Positions 35,659-47,847 of a DNA stretch of 64,000 nucleotides are shown in pieces. The notes beneath the pieces are model-generated. The model had not been told where the DNA came from. It searched no databases and saw only the letters and a program-made list of their open reading frames with translations. Source of the stretch: Astrothelium macrocarpum (lineage: Eukaryota > Ascomycota > Dothideomycetes > Trypetheliales > Trypetheliaceae); contig JAGEMR010000019.1 in NCBI GenBank assembly GCA_021030915.1, positions 124,001 to 188,000 of the forward strand. The letters run 5' to 3'. The translations under genes were made by a program, and so were the position numbers. Position 1 is the stretch's first letter. The number at the start of each line of letters is the position of its first letter.

Positions 35659-36499
35659 TTTTGACGAGGCACGCTTGGAATCGTCGCTACTACAGTAAGA
35701 GAAGGAAAGACAGGTTCTTGAGTAAGCAGACGGGAGGAATGAGCAAGATTATATTACGGCGTTGGCTAGGGTAGAGATGCTTCAGTTGGTTGGTGGGACG
35801 CAATGTGTTTGTAGGCCATTCAATGCAGCATGGGTGGAGTAAGCGTTCGTGAGAGACCCCGATCGCGCGGATCATTACCAAATAGTCGGACAGAGTCTCA
35901 AGCCACAGGACCGAAGTGGGTAGTCTGGTTCTATCCAGGGTTGGGCAGGACAACTAAGCCTAAGGTATGTTGGATCATTTTGAAACCGTCAGACTGGATA
36001 GCAGTAGGCACCAGTCACGTGCACACCTACGAAATTACACTCCTAATTCTGGATTCCAAATAGTGAACGAAACAACTTTAGTCTAATGTATTTTTCTGGG
36101 ATATTTTTTTCAGAATAAGCTTAGCGAATGCTCAGAATCCTTGGGATTCTTACACAAATTTGCATTTTGATCAATTGGGTAAAAAGTGCGCATATAGTAT
36201 ATTGATATAGAAATTAGTGCTAGGCTAGTAAGACTCTATAACTTAGCGTTTGCAAGAACTTTCGTAACAAGACTTTGTATAAGTTTCAATCTGTTGAGGC
36301 GTTGAGGACTGATTTGTCAACTTGTGGGTACAAAGGATGGTAGCGAGTGCCTTCACTGCTCTATAACTTTGTAGTGGTATACAATCACGTCATCGCTATG
36401 GAAAGGTACCAGTAATAGTGTCAATATTCAGTTGAAACAAGCGTTGTGGACCAAATACAATCATGATGAGTCACCCAAATACGACCAGAGGCTAATTGA
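35659..36499. other. Intergenic region
   Basis: 841 bp between the alcohol-oxidase start and the end of the FAD monooxygenase gene. A+T-rich near 36080-36250. Presumably the alcohol-oxidase promoter; no other gene. Confidence 0.5.
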
Positions 36500-37917
36500 T
36501 TACAATCGAAGTAGCCGCTCCTCGCCATACCACCATGATTTCAACCTGTCGAGGGCGCAGCATGCCCAGAACTTTAACGCTCCTACGAACACGATCAATG
36601 GATGCCGCTGATACATATCTCCCCAAACCAGGCTTTGCAAGCAATGCAACCTTCCGTACCTCAGGACTCTTTCTTCCCATCGTTCAAGTCCGATTTCCCC
36701 TCGAAAGTACCGCTCGAGGTTGAGCGCATGAAACGATGCTTGCGTGCAGCTGAACGCGGTGTGTGGTCGATAGAGCGAAAGTGCATCACCGACCAGAAGC
36801 ACGCTGCCGTCTTCGAAGACCGCGCGCTGGGAACAGAATTCAGTGATGACCTGTATAAAAGGTTGACGTATGGCCTTGACGACCTCTAGAAAAGGGGGGG
36901 CGAGGGGCACCCGCTCCGCTTTCCGCAACTGAGCCTCCCATATATCCTTCCGCACCCGACCCGCAGGCACAATGTGCCGATGGACGTGCCCATCAGACGC
37001 ATCAGCCATGATAGCTGTCAGCTCCTCTGGTGTCTGGTTGGTGTACCACAAAAAGTTGAGCAATCGCTTCCCAGGCTCCAGTGTGCCATTCTTGCCGGGG
37101 ATGCTATACATAATGCAATGATGACGGTGCATCCTGATCACCGTGGCATGTTTGTCGAAGATGGCACGCGTCGCCTCTGAGACTTCGCTCTCGAGTACCG
37201 TTCCTCGCCATGCAATGTAGCCCACATACTGACGTTTGCTATGCGGTAGATATGTCGTCCGTGTAGACGAGTTAGGCCCGTCTGCAGCGATCACTACGTC
37301 TGCAGCAATCGTCGTGAGGATTTCCGTATCGCGATCCTTTACTGTGAGAGTCATGCCGCCGCTCTTGGTCTTGCTCGAAGCCGACGAGCGCTCCATCTTC
37401 AATACCTGTGTACGGGACTGATACACCACCTTGCCGTCCGCTACATCTGGCAACGGAGCCTTTGGATAGTAGGAGCTGGTAAAACCATCGAAGTTGGCAC
37501 GAAGGCGGAAATATAATGTTTCCCAGCTTGTAATCTCACGGTGAGTATTGTAGAAGACACGGACCTGACCATTCGGTTGAAACAGCTGTAGCCTCTTGCT
37601 TTCATGACTAAAGGATCCCGGAACGCGATCATGACGGGCAAGGAATTCGTTAGCATCACGGCCAAGACACACACCTGCCATATGACTTTCGCGCACATCG
37701 TGTTCTTGTTCCAAGATGCGAACATTATGGCCGGCATGCTTGAGAACGATACCACTCGCGAGGCCTGCAAGCGAGCCTCCAATCTATGAAGAAAGTCGTT
37801 TAGTATTTGCTCGGTAAGATTAAACACAAACGTTCCCGACATTTGGAAAATCTATTGTAAACTTACAATCACAATATCCAGTGGCCGATCAGCCAGTGTC
37901 GACCGTTGGAGAGCCAT
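36500..37917 (-). CDS. FAD-dependent monooxygenase (2,6-dihydroxypyridine hydroxylase-like)
   Basis: Two exons: 37917-37867 and 37783-36500, giving 444 residues; the 83-nt intron lies inside the Rossmann motif and splicing gives LDIVIIGGSLAGLASGIVL. Other flavin-hydroxylase signatures are RRxxL-like RVFYNTHREITSWETLYFRL, the DG motif DVVIAADGPNSSTR and the GD motif VLLVGDALSLYRPHTAFSCTQASFHAL. The RPHTA wording and the overall spacing resemble 2,6-dihydroxypyridine 3-monooxygenase and its fungal relatives more than salicylate hydroxylase. The enzyme would hydroxylate an aromatic or heteroaromatic ring with NAD(P)H and oxygen. It is transcribed divergently from the carboxymuconolactone-decarboxylase-like gene, suggesting one ring-degradation unit (inference). 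Confidence 0.88.
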
Positions 37918-38527
37918 TATTTTTCCTGCCACTTTTTTTTGCGCGGCCGAATCTCCACGATGCGAAAGCTATAGAAACAAACACAGTCAACAACCGCAGG
38001 CGAAGCTCTAGTTTCGATCACTGGATTTTGCCATGCAGTAGCGGATGTGGTTAGCATGGTTACGCAATTTGGGCCCGATCCGTCCCGTGGAGTTGGTGGC
38101 GCTCGCAGGTCCTTGTTGCCTTGTTCGGTGAAGCTCGTATTTGGGACGTGGAGCTGAATGCAAACACATCCGCAGTCCTGGATCGCCCCGTCTCGCGTAT
38201 TTTGCCGATCAGCCCGGGCGTTGAAAAACGTTTTGGTTGGAAAAAGCAAAAATTTCGTTGCCAGAGTCAACTTTGGCGAGTTTATGTGAGGTTTTTCCGT
38301 GCATGGATTTTTGACGCAACGGCATACCAACTGCATTGCATATGTCGGCATTTAGACTAACTTTTGAAGAAACCGCGGGCAGGTAGTGTATCGAGAGCCA
38401 TTAGAATGCAGCTATTTGTCATTTCAATCCCGCCTCGATTCCAGAAACAAGCAGATATATGGTCATGAATACGCCAACGTCTCCTCTATCAGAGATTTAG
38501 CCTCAAAACATTGGACTGAAGGCTACT
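37918..38527. promoter_or_regulatory. Shared divergent promoter region
   Basis: 610 bp between the start codons of the FAD monooxygenase and the CMD-like gene, read in opposite directions. No operator motif could be identified by eye. Confidence 0.45.
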
Positions 38528-39215
38528 ATGGCAACTCGGTTTCCCACCAAAGAAGCGTCCGGCGCAGATGCGGCTACCGCGATAGAGGATGCGCTCAATA
38601 CGATGCATAACAACAAGATTCCATACCCATTCAAAGAAGAGGATGGAAATCTTGTGGGCCCGTACGCCCCGTTAGCGTAAGTCTCGTGTATTTCCTAGGT
38701 CATACTGCTTTGGCAACCATCTGTTTTATGAAGACCTATTCTTTCTGCACCACTGTTCATAGTAGATAAGCTCGCATTTCTGAGTTGATCTCTACAGATA
38801 CACGCCCGATATCATCACTGAGTGGCTTACAATCGCCAAAGCCTGCTTTCAGCCTTCGGTAGTAAAGCCGCGGAACCGCGAACTCGCTACTCTTGCCTTG
38901 TGTTCCATCATCAAAGCTCCCTATGTGGACTACTGTCATAGTCAGGTTGCAGCGAAACTTGGTCTTACGGCCGAACAAATCGATGCTGCAAAATCAGGAA
39001 CTGTGCCCGAAGGTCTCAGTGATGAGGAGGCGATGGCGTACAAGCTGGGGCGTACACTGACCAACCTCAAGGACCCCCTAGATGACAAGACGTTCCAGGA
39101 GGCAGTGAATGTATTGGGAAAGAGCGAAGTTGTAGGAGTGACACATATCATTGGTGCCTTTAAGTGGGTGACCTTGCTTGCTCAAGTGAGCAAGGATGCT
39201 CGACAGTGGACCTGA
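38528..39215 (+). CDS. Carboxymuconolactone decarboxylase/AhpD-like protein
   Basis: Two exons: 38528-38676 and 38798-39215 (phase 2), giving 188 residues. The core is the all-helical AhpD/CMD fold: NRELATLALCSIIKAPYVDYCHSQVAAKLGLTAEQIDAA, with the Cys-His pair near the usual active-site position, followed by the second-helix repeat LSDEEAMAYKLGRTLTNLKDPLDD. There is no CxxC pair, so peroxidase activity of the AhpD kind is unlikely; a decarboxylase or lyase role is more plausible but unproven. Its divergent partner is a ring hydroxylase. Confidence 0.8.
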
Positions 39216-40141
39216 TGCTTTTTGAGGAAAGACGTTGCTGATCATTGATGTTGATCATGGTCGATTCCAGCCTACCTAATTACGTAGTCATATGGACTTG
39301 TGTCGCCAAATTCATGCAGAATGAGGTTGAGTTAGCGCGGATAAGAAACCGTTGCTCATGTGTAACTCGGTGTCGCTAAGTTGAACTGGGTATTCTAGAA
39401 TATTCAGGGCATGAATTAGCGAAAGCACAGGCGGATCAGTGCAGCAAGGGCCCAGATCAATGATAAGTCATTTATAAGTGGATGTTGGTGTACAACTCCA
39501 ACAGACTGGGGATGTTTCGATGCATCGAATGGCCTGCATGGTTTCAAACATCCATGCTATAAAGCATAGAACACATCAAGCCACGCCAGCGTTGGTGTCC
39601 GCTTAAGCATGCAGACTAGGCTAATGTAAAGAGATCTTGATGGCTACCACCTGTTTCTAGATTCGGGAAGGATTATGCAGACCCCACCGTATGCCATTTC
39701 GGGAATGAGAGTTGTCTCGCATGGTCACGACAGATTCGTCTCAGTTGCCTAAAGGACTATTGAAAGACTTACCCGCTAGTCCAGTCAAGCTTGTCATCTT
39801 CTGACACCAAGATTGTGAAGCGCTCTACTGCGCTTCGGATGGTCGGTCCAGATTTGGAAGGCCTATCCGGTCGAAGTAATTTTTACACATCTGGGCGGTA
39901 AGGTTATGTGCATTGATGCAAGACTGTGGCTTTCGTTTCCGTATGGTTCTGGCTTAAGCTAATGTTTTGTTTTATGACAGAGCTGTGTTGTGATTGTATC
40001 TGAGACTTATGTGGATTGTAATGTCTGATCAGGGACTAAATTACATTAGATGAAAGTGAAAACCCTGTGACGCTAAAGCCACTAGCGTCATTACCTAATA
40101 GTATTACCTAAGCTTCTCATGGGCATTGGTGGCGTGACGAT
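39216..40141. other. Convergent intergenic region
   Basis: 926 bp between the 3' ends of the CMD-like and second PTH11-like genes. No gene or structured element recognised. Confidence 0.5.
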
Positions 40142-41326
40142 TTACACCATAGCACCACCAGTTGGCGTTTGTCGATACGGCGTAACAAGCCATTGTTCAT
40201 CACTTTCGCGGCAATGGATAGCGGATGCATTCTCAGAACTTGTATGAATCTCTGTGCTCTTGTTTATCGGACTTAAAATATAAGATTCGTTCGTTCGTTT
40301 GCTGGAAGCGGGGGTCTTGGATTCACCAGAGCCAACTTGATCAGTATTCGTATAGCGGGACGATTTACGGGCTCTTAGTTTCCACATGTAAGTCAATAGT
40401 GGCCTATAGCAGGGCAGACAAGCCGCAAACAGGTAGACACCGGGCTCGATGACACCCCAGTTGAGGAAAGTAACTGATACCCAGGTTCCGTCGACGAGAG
40501 GATTATGTTGGAAAAAGGCGACAGTTCGTATAATTGCAGTCACCAAGCCACTGAATTTCGTGAGAACAAGGCTTTTCCATTCGAACTGAAAGACTTACAC
40601 GCCACCTGTCAAGAAAGTTAGTGTCAAGCCAACCTTGATTTGACGACTAGTATGGAGCTTCCAGATCACCGGGAGAGGTAAAACAATGATGAAAACATCC
40701 AGTATAATATTTGGCAAGGTTCCCCACCGATAAAACTCCGGAATATTGATACAATGGCCATGAACTGTCTCATCCCAAAGTGTGGATATTGGGATGCATT
40801 CGAGAGCTCCAGCCATGATATCTGCGAAAGCGAGCGCAGCAACCAATCCTATGACGATATAGGTCGCCAAACGGTATTTCCTTTCATTGAATATTCTCAA
40901 GTATAGAGTCATGATGACAATCTTGGGCATCGCACAGGCAGCGGAATAAATAATCGGTACTACGACCAAAGACTTTTGTCTGGGCACAATGGCTCCAGGA
41001 TCTGTAGCGGTGACATAGTCAAGATGGTATCCAACGTGTCCAAGCTTGACGCTGACTGTCATATCATTAGACTTTTTCGATGGTCTGCGCGAACTATGAA
41101 TCTTACTCAAAGTGGAGACGTTGAGACCCAGACACAGCACAAGGCTTACAATAATCAAGAAGTCATCAAGGCCAAACATCTTGCCTGCTAATTGCTGAGC
41201 AATGTAGCGGAGAGTAGTAAAAACTATCTCGAGGACGGTGAACGCAATGGTAACATTCCATGTGATATAGCCACGATACTCCACGGCATGGTCAGAAGGA
41301 TAAGACATTTCCACAGTATTAGACAT
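40142..41326 (-). CDS. PTH11-like rhodopsin-domain integral membrane protein (second copy)
   Basis: Exons 41326-41107, 41055-40599 and 40550-40142, giving 361 residues. The first intron (51 nt, GTAAGATT...GACAG) is a multiple of three with no stop; leaving it in would add the charged insert KIHSSRRPSKKSN inside an extracellular loop, so it is taken as spliced. Seven hydrophobic segments are present, starting ITWNVTIAFTVLEIVFTTLRYIAQQL and including MFGLDDFLIIVSLVL (the conserved D-D), PIIYSAACAMPKIVIMTLYL, YIVIGLVAALAFADIMAGAL, LPNIILDVFIIVLPLPVIW and FLNWGVIEPGVYLFAACLPCYRPL. The tail is Ser/Thr-rich. It lies next to the P450-PKS locus; a link is only suggestive. Confidence 0.85.
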
Positions 41327-43170
41327 AGTGGATGTATTGGATTAAGATTGCACATGCGAATGAGATGGTGATGTGTACAGACGTGGGTGTGTGGAACGAA
41401 AGACACAAAAGTCGGAAAGTTTTTGGACAAGGCATTGCCAAGGACGTCGATGGCTATTTAGCCGTAGTACCCCTGATGATCGTGGCTTCCTGAGGTCTAG
41501 ATTACGATAAGATCAGAGATATGTCTAAAGATACGATTCGATTTCAATACTAAATCGTTTTGAAAAAGAAATATGAAACATAGCCGGAGTTGTTCTGACT
41601 TCTGATTCGTGGCTAAATTGAACATCATCTTCAAAAGAAGATCATCAATATCATTTTATGGTAATCCAACAAATCTCGCGTATGAAAAGCGCTACGAGAA
41701 GTGCTGTTATGCAAATTCAGCTTGTCCGTAGCTACCAGTACCACTATGTCAACTTATTCAAAGGCAAAACGCAAACTTTTCTACCAGATTGGAACAATGG
41801 CAGAAATCGTAAATCCTCCATTTAGTTATTTTGATACGGTTTTTGGTTTTTGAGTTTTTTTCGCTCAGTGTCATTGGGAATTGGGGATACGAGCAAGCCA
41901 ATGCGCTTCCTTGACTGACCACAAATTCCAGTGTATTTCACCATGCAGCTACACAGTTTTATGATGTCAGTGTGCAGGATATCAGCTGTGCGAGGAGAAA
42001 AGCTCGGCTCGCAGAACAAGTATTATCATGTTACGCTATATTCCGTCAATAGACTACGACAGGACGGGATAATCAGCAATTCTTTCCGCCGCAGCATCCT
42101 TGAAATAGGGCGTTCTGGTCCTGTTGGATGTCTTGTTGCCTCATTCACAACCGGTCACTTCGAAGGATTGAAGAGCTTGCTAGATTCTCAGGCGAATCAC
42201 ACCACATGATCTGTGGGGAACAACATGTTATTACGGGAAGGCTGGCTTCTCATAGAAGAGCTCCTTGTCCACCTAGATATTAGGCTGTTCTCTGCTGATC
42301 CAGTCGAATGCGTCCAGAACTACACTTTGCACTAAAGACTTATTGTCTATGTTGGAATTCTATACACCCAGCCGCGCCGTATATGAAGCCATGATGGGTG
42401 CTGCACAAAGGAATCGATCAAGTTCCAGTAGATCGAACTCCCAACACCGCTTGCTTCATTCGACCCTACCAAAACAGGTCAATCCACTTGATTCGCCAAT
42501 AAGACCTACGAGCGCCTAGCATGGCAACGCTTTTTTCCTAATTTGCTGTAAAATTGAATACGCGTTTGTTTTCGGCAGAACATGTGAACTTTCAATTCAT
42601 TGATCTACACAGACCAGAGGCATACGATTTCCACATCCTTGCCACCTTTCAGGACAGGGTCTCTATACTATTAGAGTTATTCAAGTTGCAATCTGCGCCC
42701 TATCTCAACGTCAGGAGTAGAATATTGGTCATACACGGCCGGTAGCGCATCGACATCAAGACAAATGCGGAAAGGAGTTGTTACCGTAAACGCTCTCCTT
42801 GGGACGACAGCAACGACAGTTTTTAATTGCCTGACTAGAATTCACGCGAATTGCCTGGAGTTGGAGGCATGACTGTGAGCCGTTCTATTGTGTTTTCCAG
42901 ATAAATTAGGAGAGGCATTCAGGAGATCGTGGATAGCATTGTACAGAAACTTGCAGATGAGACTGCCATATGCTGGCAATACAGTAGCTCCGATACAAGA
43001 GCCGCCAAGTAGCTTCTCAAAGAGGAAGGAAAGTTCAGACAATCCATAAACGTGGTTTGAGACTTAGACGACTTGAACATTTATTTTTGCTACCTTGTTC
43101 CACCACGTTAGATCCTGATGGAAGATTCTTCGTCATTTAACGGAGCGCGATTTGTATTGATGCGCAGACT
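41327..43170. other. Intergenic region (1.8 kb)
   Basis: Between the PTH11-like gene start and the 3' end of the P450 gene. Several short frames on both strands, none conserved or spliceable into a recognisable protein. Confidence 0.5.
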
Positions 43171-44872
43171 TTAGATTCGCCGCCGGAATTGTAACACAGG
43201 TCCTTCTTTGCTGACAGCAAAGTTGTCTCGAATCTTGTATTCGCCGTTAGGCCCTCGTCCTGATTCCTCAGCGCCTGGAGCGAGTTTAATATCATATAAC
43301 CAAAGTGCCTTACAAATGCAGAGCTCCAGCTCCGCTAATGCGACCCCACGTCCGATACAGGAGCGAGGGCCGAGGCTGAAAGGCGCAAAGGCCTCTCTCT
43401 GGCGCATGAGCGTTTCTTCGGTTACACCTTCATCATTCTGACTCGCAGGCGACCCCTTAAGGAGCCAGCGCTCAGGTCGGTACGAGTATGGTTCTTGAAA
43501 GTATTTCTCACTATGATGAAGAGTATATGTAGGGACCCCGATAACGGTTTTAGGAGGGAAAACGTGACCACAGACTTCCAGTCCACCGGGTTGTACTTCT
43601 CTGGGTAGAAGCATAGGTATTGGTGGGCAGAGCCGCATCGATTCATCAAGTACAGCGTGTAGATAGGTCATTTGCTTTGTCGTGGGGCCAGCCACTATCG
43701 CTTCAACGTCTGAAAACGCTGCTCTGATATCTGCAGTCAGTCGAGCGTGGATCTGTGGATGATGCAATAGAAAATAAAGCGTTGCTGCAAGCGCCGTATT
43801 GGTTGTGTCCAAGCCTATGCTGCGTCAGTCCAATCGCTTCTCGGTGAAGAACGTTTTTAATTACCAGCACCCAGAAGAAAAGTCACTTCTCCTATGAGTT
43901 CTTGCTGCGAACAACCTTTTCCTGTCTCAGGATCACTGGCTGACTGGAAAAAATAGACAAAGTCCCTGCGTCTCGTGTCATTGGGTGCTGCAGCTAGGCG
44001 ATCACTGAGCAGTTTCCGCGAAAAATCAAGCTGCCTTTTACGATCTGCTGCCGTTCCGTGCCTGAGATAACATTCGAGTCCGAGTTTCCTCAAGATGGGC
44101 ATTTGTCCGCAGATATTGATGATCCGTATATTTGTGGCCATTAGTTTGAAGAAAAAGTGGTTGTCTGACTTCAAGGAGGTCTCGAATGTCTTTCCAAAGC
44201 AGATTTCGCCGAGGATATCGAAGATGACACAAGCGCTCCAATGAGCCATATCCTTGGGTCTTGACCACTCTCCCTTTTTGGGTGCCTTTCGAGGACCAAG
44301 CAAATCACCAATACCACTGCACCAATCACGGACCGCAGAGATAATGTGCGGCTCCATTTCTCGGATGGCTTGATTAGAGAACGCTGGTGACATAATACGC
44401 CTCTTGCGCGCATGGACTTGAGGATCAGTAGAATTGAAAATAGTGATGCCATAAAACGCTGTGTACCACGAAGATTTCCGCATGTTAGCCTTTGGACCAT
44501 AGATCTGCTGAAGAGCGCTGGCATCATTTACGGAAATATGGCAAGGCCCGAAACGCACAATGGGACCGTACTCCCTGTGCAGCTTGTACAAATCCAAATG
44601 GCGATCTGCTTTGAAAGCATGGTACACGGAATACAAGTTTGTGAGCTTTGCGATAAATGGGCCCGGATATTTGGCAAGAGGATGCAGCAGTATTTGGTAT
44701 ACTGTGTATCCGCTAATCTATCCGCGCTGTTAGTGAGAAGGTTAATGCTCCTTAGCCATAAGTGATGACAGACGAATAACACCAAAATGCTCAGTAGCCC
44801 AAGCCAAGACACAAAGAAAGACTCGCTTGCCGATGGAGACTGCGCGTCGACTCCATAAGTATGTGAAGTCAT
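43171..44872 (-). CDS. Cytochrome P450 monooxygenase
   Basis: Three exons: 44872-44774, 44717-43865 and 43814-43171, giving 531 residues. The first intron has a weak donor (GTCTGT) but a good branch site and joins the N-terminal anchor SFFVSWLGLLSILVLF to the family start YTVYQILLHPLAKYPGPF. Canonical P450 landmarks are the I-helix LLGAGLDTTNTALAATLYF (Thr for oxygen activation), K-helix ExxR in LDESMRLCPPIP, PERW in SYRPERWLL, and the heme loop FSLGPRSCIGRGVALAE with the thiolate Cys. The endoplasmic-reticulum anchored oxygenase is the nearest tailoring gene to the PKS, divergent from the MFS exporter. It resembles P450s of polyketide clusters in general layout, but the substrate cannot be read from sequence. 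Confidence 0.92.
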
Positions 44873-46057
44873 GCTGACTGGCGCGAGTTATTAACAATGT
44901 TGACTGGGAAATTAAAGGTAATGGCGTGTGATAATTGATGAGTCCTCGTGGGCAGGCGGGCCTTGACGCTGGGACTACTAAATTGCGTGGATCATTCTGT
45001 TGCTTTCAGCCTTGCTATGACGCCGATCTGCGCTCGCTGGAGCTGCGTAGGTACTTGGGTAACGAAGTTCTTTGCTTGTCTGCAATCAACCGCGACTGCC
45101 TGAGCGCGGTCATTCTCCCTTGAAATTACTGTGTACTTGTCACCCGATGTGCATCGAAGTCTTATTCTTTGGATTGGTGCCCTCATTGTCTTAATCTGCA
45201 GTTGGTGTTGACCTAGAATCCCTGCTCGAGGGACCAGCGATGTGTCTCAATGCAATCAGGATAATCGCGTCTCTATTGGCTGATACTTTCAAAGGGTAAT
45301 GTGCGTTATTTTTCGCCCCATTTTCGGCCCCAGTTCCGAGAAAGAAAAAAAGCAAATTGTATTCAATATTGTAAGAACGTCTGTGCGCTCTTCGCAAGGA
45401 TTCCAAAATCTTGGCGTTCACTAGGGTACCGGCGTGGTCGGCGCGATACCTTATGTACCTCATCTCCAACCTCTTCGGCCCTCAAGTAACCTCTTAGCTT
45501 CAACCCACCGGCTAGGGTATGACCCACCAACCTTCATGTGCCACGGGAACAAGCGCAAACTGCTCGGATAGGAGATCTTAAACTGGAATGTTCTCGAACG
45601 ACGACGCCTGTCTGCATACGCCTCGCAGGCTTTGCTTTTCCCTCTTGCGCATCTCTACCTGATCGGTTCTTGACTCATCTTTCCAACTCACATATGGTTC
45701 ATAGTTACAGGAAGCATGAGGAAATTGGTGGCCGAAAGGCTCGTGGTTCCATACATCGTCATTGTTGTAACCCGAGTAAAAAAAGGAAAAAGACAATTCG
45801 TAGAATCTTGTGATCCCTGAACCAAACCCTGTCTATTTGTGTCTCGATGCCTGTCTTTGAGAGTTTCCGAACCAAGCAGAGGTATCTTCCCCACGATGTC
45901 GACCCTCTGTTGTGGAACAGTAGTAAGGTAGGCTGAAGCCAGGTAGTAGTGACATTGGCATCTTTTTGTTCGAATACCCGGTACAGACTGCATTGATAAC
46001 ACTGCCGGATTAAAATCTCGAACCAATTTTGATTTTACTGACTCCCACATCTCCAAC
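44873..46057. promoter_or_regulatory. Divergent P450/MFS promoter region
   Basis: 1.2 kb separating the oppositely transcribed P450 and MFS genes. One AflR-type palindrome TCG-N5-CGA is present at 45594-45604. The interval is otherwise unremarkable. Confidence 0.4.
45594..45604. promoter_or_regulatory. Candidate AflR-type site TCGN5CGA
   Basis: Sequence TCGAACGACGA matches the TCG(N5)CGA consensus bound by AflR-class Zn2Cys6 regulators. It lies 464 bp before the MFS start and 722 bp before the P450 start. One match in about 1.2 kb is not statistically remarkable on its own. Confidence 0.25.
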
Positions 46058-47847
46058 ATGGTCTCCGAAAAACCAGGAGACTCGGTTCAAGCAACGAGTG
46101 AAACTCAGCCCGATGAAGATGAAAACCATGAAACGACGACTTCGTGTGATAACAAGCGAGACCTGAACGATGAGGAACATCAGGAGCACGAAGAGCTTCA
46201 TCACGACTCGGCGGACAAGGCCATTCGGAGAATCAGAGGCAGCGCATGGGCTTTCTTGGTCCCCGCTGTTCTATCGTCAACATTTCTCTATGCATTCGAT
46301 AACACCGTCACGGCCAACGTGAGGCCCAGTATTGTCCATACATTTCCAGGCAGTATCAAGATGTTGCCATGGGTGTCCATCTCATATCCTATGGGTGAGG
46401 TTGGAGGTGGCCCCCTTTGGTGAGTGAAGATCTCTTGTTTTAGGCATACGCCTCCTTCCAAATAAGATTTGTCGCTCTTGGACTGACCATGGGAGCACTG
46501 CTCGATAGGGGAAAGCTATATGGGCAATTCGAGAACAAAGCCCTATTTCTGGTAGCACTGTTGACATTTGAAGTGGGCTCTGCTGTCGTTGGCTCTGCAC
46601 AAAACATTTCAGCCCTCATCGCCGGACGTGCGGTTTCCGGTTTTGGTGGCTCTGGCATCTACGTCGGGACAATTAATATCATTTCCGCGATGACGGGACA
46701 TGCGGAACGCTCGCAATATCTTGGGCTTGTGGGAGTTGCGTGGGGCTTTGGAACGATGCTTGGTCCCATTATTGGCGGAGCTTTTGCTGACTCTAGTGCA
46801 ACCTGGCGATGGGCTTTTTACATCAACATCTGTATCGCAGCAGTAACGGCACCGACCTGCATTTACCTTATGCCACGCATTCATCCTGAGACGGAATTTG
46901 ATGACAGAATCGAGCGCATTAAGCGAGTGGATTACCTCGGCGCCATCCTCTTCCTTGGTGGCATTGCATCTATTATTATGGTACTCGGCTTCGGCGGTTC
47001 GGTGTACTCATGGCAATCAGGGCGTATGATTGGGCTTTGCGTGGCAGCCGGTGTCATTTGGGTCTTATTTACTCTACAGCAAGGCTTCAGCATCTTCACG
47101 ATTGACCGCATCTTCCCAATACAATTTGCAGCTCGATTGGAGATGGCTATCATGTTCGGTTGGACTGCCAACGCGATTTCTAGCCTGGTCGTACCTCTCT
47201 ATTCCTTGCCACTTTTCTTCCAATTTTCTTATGGCGACTCTTCCCTTCGCTCCGCTGTCTATACGCTTCCGTTCATTGCTGCAGCAGTGGTTTCCGCGGG
47301 CGCTGGCGGCCCTCTTGTCGCCCGCTTTCCATTCTACATGCCCTGGTTTGTGGGTGGCGGCGCGATTATGCTAATAGGCAGCGCTCTCCTTTCTACTATC
47401 GACTATCATGGGACATCTCGTGGTGTTGTGTGCGGCTACAGCGTCATTCAGGGCATTGGAACGGGAGCCATGATTCAACTGCCCCTGACTGTAGCTCAAG
47501 TCAAGACGCCGCCTCGAGAGGTGCCACAAGTCTCAGCTTTTATGACATGCGCACAGATGGGCGGCCTGGCACTTGCACTTGGAATCAGCACTTGCATTTT
47601 CATCAATCAAGTTACTGCGGACATCACAACTATCTTGCCTGAGCTTTCGCGTCCGGCAGTGCAGGTACTGATCAACGGCGCAGGGACAACCCTATTGAAT
47701 GGACTCCAGCCTGCCGTGCAACAGCAAGTTCTAGCAGCTATTGCCAGGAATGTCGGTAAGCTATTTTACCTCAACGTCGCCGGTGCGGCGCTTGGTATCC
47801 TATCTACAATGGGCATGAAACGTGAGAGACTGGCCCTTGGGTCGTGA
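46058..47847 (+). CDS. MFS transporter, TRI12/DHA2-like, likely cluster exporter
   Basis: Two exons: 46058-46419 and 46509-47847, giving 566 residues. Splicing yields SYPMGEVGGGPLWGKLYGQFENKALFL, the unmistakable join of fungal toxin-efflux MFS proteins. A 65-residue acidic, His-rich N-terminus precedes TM1 (SAWAFLVPAVLSSTFLYAFDNTVTANVRP, motif D1-like). Antiporter motif GRAVSGFGGSGIYVGTINIIS and GVAWGFGTMLGPIIGGAF follow, with about 14 membrane segments in total. Function is probably proton-coupled export of the cluster product or self-protection. Divergent from the P450; separated from the hydrolase-PKS pair by 2.1 kb that includes an inverted-repeat element. Confidence 0.92.
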
